The position numbers were made by a program, and so were the translations under genes. Shown one piece after another: positions 6,668-9,536 of a DNA stretch of 9,536 nucleotides. Every line of letters starts with the position of its first letter. Positions within the stretch are counted from its first letter, which is position 1. This stretch comes from CAYQXJ01 sp964421565 (GTDB lineage: Bacteria > Planctomycetota > Brocadiia > SM23-32): assembly GCA_964421565.1 (NCBI GenBank), contig CAYQXJ010000032.1, forward strand, positions 1 to 9,536, written 5' to 3'. Under the pieces are notes generated by a model. It was not told where the DNA came from. It ran no database searches and saw nothing but the letters and a program-made list of their open reading frames with translations.

Positions 6668-6964
6668 TTGTACGTGTTTACCGTCCAGCGTTGATGCGGG
6701 TGATTGTAAGGGCGAACGGGGCCTCTATCAAGGGGTTTTTGTGCGGGAGGATTCGTTGCCTCGCGGCGGGACGGGTCGGCGCGAAACCCTCTCTGAGGCG
6801 CTTCTGATGGCTACGAGTGCTTTCGCACGCCGCGCCGCCGAGGCCGGGCTTGACGCGGCCTGCGGCGGGTCAGTATTCTCGGAAGTCGATATGGAACGCC
6901 CGGACAAGTGCCAAAACTGCAAACAACTCCGTGAACTGAAGGCAGAGAACCGGTCCCTGCGCCG
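6668..6964 (+). repeat. Right arm of the 297-bp inverted repeat
   Basis: This is the reverse complement of 3564-3860, with one mismatch seen (A at 6944). Beyond 6964 the IS66-like transposase reading frame continues, so this arm is still joined to more of the IS, unlike the left arm. The near identity implies a recent duplication or ongoing gene conversion. Confidence 0.95.
6703..6731 (-). promoter_or_regulatory. Mirror copy of the IS-end promoter, pointing back at the hydrolase 3' end
   Basis: Being inside the inverted repeat, the TTGATA / 17 bp / TACAAT promoter is also present here on the minus strand (-35 at 6726-6731, -10 at 6703-6708). It would transcribe leftward, antisense to the hydrolase gene, which ends about 75 bases away. 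It would drive the hydrolase if the segment between the arms inverted. Confidence 0.5.
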
Positions 6965-7280
6965 GCGCATCGAGCGGCTGGAACAGGCCATGCGCCAGAG
7001 CAAGCGCCAGGCTCACCCGTTCGCACGCCCCGGCAAGGACGCTTCGGCGAAACCGAAGGGCAGCCCGGGGCGCAAGAAGGGCGAGGGACCGTTCAAGAGG
7101 CGCGAGCCGCCGCCCGAATCCCTGCTCCGGACCGTCGTGGTGCCCCTGGACTGCTGCCCGGAGTGCGGCGGGCCGATCGAGGACACAAAGCACCACGAGC
7201 AAATCCAGAGCGACATCCCGCCCATCGAGCCGATCCACACCCGTTTTGTGACCGAGAGCGGCTATTGCCGCCGGTGCTGA
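6706..7280 (+). mobile_element. Truncated IS66-type element (5' end plus start of transposase)
   Basis: The inferred element starts with GTAAGGGCGAACGGGGCCTC at 6706. An untranslated leader of 185 bp leads to the transposase ATG at 6891. There is no tnpA/tnpB-like gene in that space, which fits the tnpC-only (ISBst12-like) branch of IS66. The element breaks off at about 7280, where IS630-like sequence begins. Confidence 0.55.
6891..7280 (+). pseudogene. IS66-family transposase (TnpC-like), N-terminal fragment
   Basis: The 129-residue product begins MERPDKCQNCKQL. Residues 16-36 are a heptad-rich coiled coil (LKAENRSLRRRIERLEQAM), as in the leucine-zipper region of TnpC proteins. A basic Pro/Gly-rich linker spans 40-75. 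A zinc-finger-like region follows, with CPEC (89-92) and CRRC (126-129) separated by EQIQSDIPPIEP. Full family members run to about 450-550 residues with a DDE catalytic domain, which is wholly missing: a TGA follows the last zinc-ligand Cys and unrelated IS630-like sequence starts within 10 bases. The ATG at 6891 is chosen because GGAAG lies 5 bases upstream and the homology starts there, although the frame is open from a GTG at 6741. The first 74 bases are duplicated in the left repeat arm. It cannot be an active transposase. Confidence 0.8.
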
Positions 7281-7286
7281 AACAAT

Positions 7287-7774
7287 AGGACGATCCCGCC
7301 GAGGTGCGGCGCGCCCGGGCGGTTCGTCTCTCGGGCAAGGGCTGGCCGGTGCCGAAGATCGCCGAGGCCCTGGACTGCACGCGCTGGTCGGTCAGACACT
7401 GGTTCGACCGCTACGAGGCCGAGGGTCTGGAGGGACTGAAGACCAGGCCCCGCTCGGGCCGTCCGCCGAAGGTCGACGAGCACTACCGCCGGGTGCTTAA
7501 AGAGACCCTGGAGACCGCGGCCCGCCAGCTGGGGCTGCCGTTCAACCGCTGGACGCTCCCCCGGCTGTGCATCTATACCGGGGTGACCATCAGCGTCGGC
7601 CACATGAGCCGGCCCTTGAAGAGCCTCGGCTATGTCCACAAGCGGGCCCGGAAGGTGGAGCGCTTCCTAGGCGAGCACGCCGGCCGGCTGGAGCCTTGGT
7701 GGCTGGCGCCCTACAGCCCGGAGCTGAACCTGATCGAATACGCCTGAGGCTACCTGAAAGGTACGATGAAAACG
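7287..7774 (+). pseudogene. IS630-family transposase remnant with internal deletion and stop codon
   Basis: Translation from about 7287 gives DDPAEVRRARAVRL (the conserved lead-in to the IS630 helix-turn-helix), then PKIAEALDCTRWSVRHWFDR (HTH), SGRPPK, a PFNRWTLPRL segment, and VGHMSRPLKSLGYVHKRARK up to about 7655. It then jumps to VERFLGEHAGRLE and the C-terminal signature PYSPELNLIEY. The central 100 or so residues, with the first two catalytic Asp residues of the DDE triad, are deleted in frame; only the final Glu (ELNLIE) remains. A TGA at 7745-7747 stands where the family has Trp (IEY-x-WGYLK), after which GYLKGTMKT continues to 7774. The natural N-terminus is also missing: a TAG precedes the homology at about 7286, and the only start would be the GTG at 7304. 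It is dead through truncation, deletion and nonsense mutation. Confidence 0.8.
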
Positions 7775-7841
7775 CTTTTGCACCGTGAGCCTCCGCCCAT
7801 ACTGAGCGGGGACCGATTCCTTCAGCCGGGAGGTGCGCAAG

Positions 7842-7990
7842 ATGCTGTATGCGGGGCTCGACGTGCACACCGACAGTTCGCACGTCACTGTGATGGATGA
7901 AAGCGGAAAGGTCATGGACCGGCGGCACATCCCCAGCACGCGTGAAGCGGTGCATCGCCACCTGAACGGCAACGGCGAGACGGAGAGATT
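7842..7990 (+). pseudogene. IS110-family transposase, first 49 codons only
   Basis: The ATG at 7842 has a strong GGGAGG (7828-7833) 8 bases upstream and starts MLYAGLDVHTDSSHVTVMDE. This is the first strand of the RuvC-like DEDD transposase domain, with the first catalytic Asp at position 7 (GLDVH). The text remains IS110-like to about IPSTREAV, residues 30-37, and then becomes uncertain. A full protein is about 330-420 residues; here the CRISPR array begins after codon 49 and the frame runs meaninglessly through the repeats to 8321. The 67 bases between the IS630 remnant and this ATG are probably the element's own leader. It is non-functional. Confidence 0.8.
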
Positions 7991-9536
7991 GTTTCAATCC
8001 ACGCTCCCGCGCGGGGAGCGACGGTCGAGGCTGATAGTGCGACCGCCCGCGATGATGTTTCAATCCACGCTCCCGCGCGGGGAGCGACGAACATCGAGGC
8101 CATACCTTCGGGCGGCGTCGTTGTCGTTTCAATCCACGCTCCCGCGCGGGGAGCGACAGCATGCACCAGTTGCAAAAGCTCGTACTGTGCGAGTTTCAAT
8201 CCACGCTCCCGCGCGGGGAGCGACTAAAGCATCGGGACGATACCGGCGAGCTGACCAACGTTTCAATCCACGCTCCCGCGCGGGGAGCGACCTCCCAGGT
8301 GTCGAGCAGCCCCCGGAATAGGTCGATGTTTCAATCCACGCTCCCGCGCGGGGAGCGACATTTCGCCAACTCGCACGGTGTCCCCCGCCGCAATGTTTCA
8401 ATCCACGCTCCCGCGCGGGGAGCGACCCGAGGTGCTTGCGGATAGCCCAGGCAGCAATAGCGTTTCAATCCACGCTCCCGCGCGGGGAGCGACCTGCTGA
8501 CGCCAGAACAGGCCGCGCGCATCGAGGAGTTTCAATCCACGCTCCCGCGCGGGGAGCGACCAATAGGCGGAAGTTGATAGGGATGTTCCCTGAGGTTTCA
8601 ATCCACGCTCCCGCGCGGGGAGCGACATGGGCCGCAAGGATCTATGTCGTGCCCTTGCTCTGTTTCAATCCACGCTCCCGCGCGGGGAGCGACCGAACCC
8701 TGCACACGTTGCAGTATTACCATGATATGTTTCAATCCACGCTCCCGCGCGGGGAGCGACTCATTCACTTCGCCCAGCGTATCAACATATCGCGAGTTTC
8801 AATCCACGCTCCCGCGCGGGGAGCGACATGCTCCGATTACTTGGCGTAACGTCTTCATAGGGGTTTCAATCCACGCTCCCGCGCGGGGAGCGACCATGGC
8901 AACTTCACCGTCGGCGGCAGCAAGGTTTGCGGTTTCAATCCACGCTCCCGCGCGGGGAGCGACTCGAATATCTCCGAAGCTTGATATTGCTGGAACTGGT
9001 TTCAATCCACGCTCCCGCGCGGGGAGCGACCCAACAGGCGGCGAAGAAGTTCTTACGGCCGATGAGTTTCAATCCACGCTCCCGCGCGGGGAGCGACCCT
9101 TCATCATCTAAGTATTGTGCTTCGATTACATGGTTTCAATCCACGCTCCCGCGCGGGGAGCGACGGAACTGAACGTTATCCTTACCACGAGTCTGCTTGT
9201 TTCAATCCACGCTCCCGCGCGGGGAGCGACTCAGTTTTGCTATGGGGGACAGTCTCAGTATCTGTTTCAATCCACGCTCCCGCGCGGGGAGCGACACCGG
9301 CCGGATCGCTCCTCGGCCGATCCTCGGGCGTTTCAATCCACGCTCCCGCGCGGGGAGCGACCCTACCTCCGCGACCAGGGGAGCATCCCCAGTACGTTTC
9401 AATCCACGCTCCCGCGCGGGGAGCGACAGAGGTCCGAGGCGACCGTAGCCGCTGGGTGACACAGGTTTCAATCCACGCTCCCGCGCGGGGAGCGACCATG
9501 CCGCGGACGAATGTAGTCATGCGGTTGATTGTTTCA
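7991..9536 (-). CRISPR. CRISPR array, subtype I-C-like repeat, 23 full repeats, continues beyond window
   Basis: A 32-bp repeat (on the plus strand it begins GTTTCAATCC and ends GGGGAGCGAC) occurs 23 times in full, starting at 7991, 8057, 8126, 8193, 8260, 8328, 8395, 8462, 8529, 8595, 8662, 8729, 8796, 8863, 8932, 8999, 9066, 9133, 9199, 9264, 9330, 9396 and 9465. A 24th is cut at 9531-9536. All copies look identical. The 23 spacers are 33-37 bp long, mostly 35, and none is repeated. On the minus strand the repeat begins GTCGCTCCCC and ends GTGGATTGAAAC, the usual I-C orientation, with a stem CGCTCCC/GGGAGCG and a CGCGC loop for Cas5-type processing. Transcription should therefore run leftward from a leader beyond 9536. 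Repeat 7991 would be the oldest. No cas gene lies in the window. Confidence 0.97.

Noticed and set aside
6741..6890. In-frame 50-codon extension ahead of the IS66-like transposase start, from a GTG at 6741
   Set aside because: It is also present in the left arm only because that arm is a copy. It lies in the IS leader, lacks a convincing ribosome-binding site, and the ATG at 6891 has GGAAG at the right distance.
7775..7841. Possible bridge-RNA region of the IS110 element
   Set aside because: Only 67 bases separate the IS630 remnant from the IS110 ATG, too short for a full bridge RNA, and I could not identify a supporting fold or core loops.
7833..9520. Numerous open frames through the CRISPR array, rich in repeated peptides such as FQSTLPRGER and VAPRAGAWIET
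   Set aside because: These are translations of the 32-bp repeat in different frames and not genes.
7991..9530. Self-targeting spacers matching genes in this window
   Set aside because: Reading each spacer against the window by eye gave only short chance matches (about 9 bases); no real protospacer was seen.
1..9536. tRNA or rRNA genes
   Set aside because: No cloverleaf with a GTTC-type T-arm and CCA end, and no rRNA-like sequence, was seen on either strand.

Overview
The window is high-GC bacterial DNA from an accessory region. Secreted proteins, a DUF3179 protein, a large exported glycoside hydrolase and several IS families suggest a free-living, polysaccharide-degrading bacterium of the Planctomycetes / Hydrogenedentes type. 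No marker gene is present, so that assignment is a guess.

Layout. (1) 1-155 and 198-797, minus strand: the start of a flavodoxin-fold FMN reductase and, upstream of it, a TetR regulator. The TetR gene has a good sigma70 promoter and a perfect 14-bp palindromic operator just downstream of the -10 box, so it probably represses itself and the reductase. (2) 1093-3563, plus strand: a redox-flavoured cluster made of a small exported protein broken by a frameshift in a C5 run, a peroxiredoxin-like lipoprotein with a WCPYC active site, an intact membrane-anchored DUF3179 protein, and a frameshifted, truncated piece of a YyaL-type (DUF255) protein. (3) 3564-6964: a 297-bp inverted repeat, nearly perfect, flanks a 2.8-kb segment holding one intact gene, a 917-residue exported clan GH-A-like glycoside hydrolase with an N-terminal carbohydrate-binding-like domain. 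The repeat consists of the 5' end of an IS66-type element plus 38 bp of adjoining DNA. The left copy carries an outward promoter (TTGATA, 17 bp, TACAAT) aimed at the hydrolase; its -10 box straddles the inferred IS end. (4) 6891-7990: three broken transposase genes in a row (IS66-like N-terminal part, IS630-like with an internal deletion and a stop codon, IS110-like first 49 codons). (5) 7991-9536: a CRISPR array with 23 full identical 32-bp repeats, a 24th cut by the window edge, and 23 spacers of 33-37 bp. The repeat is of the subtype I-C kind and is transcribed leftward, so the leader and any cas genes should lie to the right, outside the window.

How it fits together. The left part is a redox or stress locus that has decayed at its right edge, where the inverted-repeat structure cuts off the YyaL-like gene. 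The hydrolase appears to have been captured between two copies of an IS end, one of which seems to supply its promoter. The IS fragments lie against the old, leader-distal end of the CRISPR array, and the IS110 fragment stops exactly where the first repeat begins. No new defence system is evident. The most unusual structure is the inverted-repeat cassette with its hybrid promoter.
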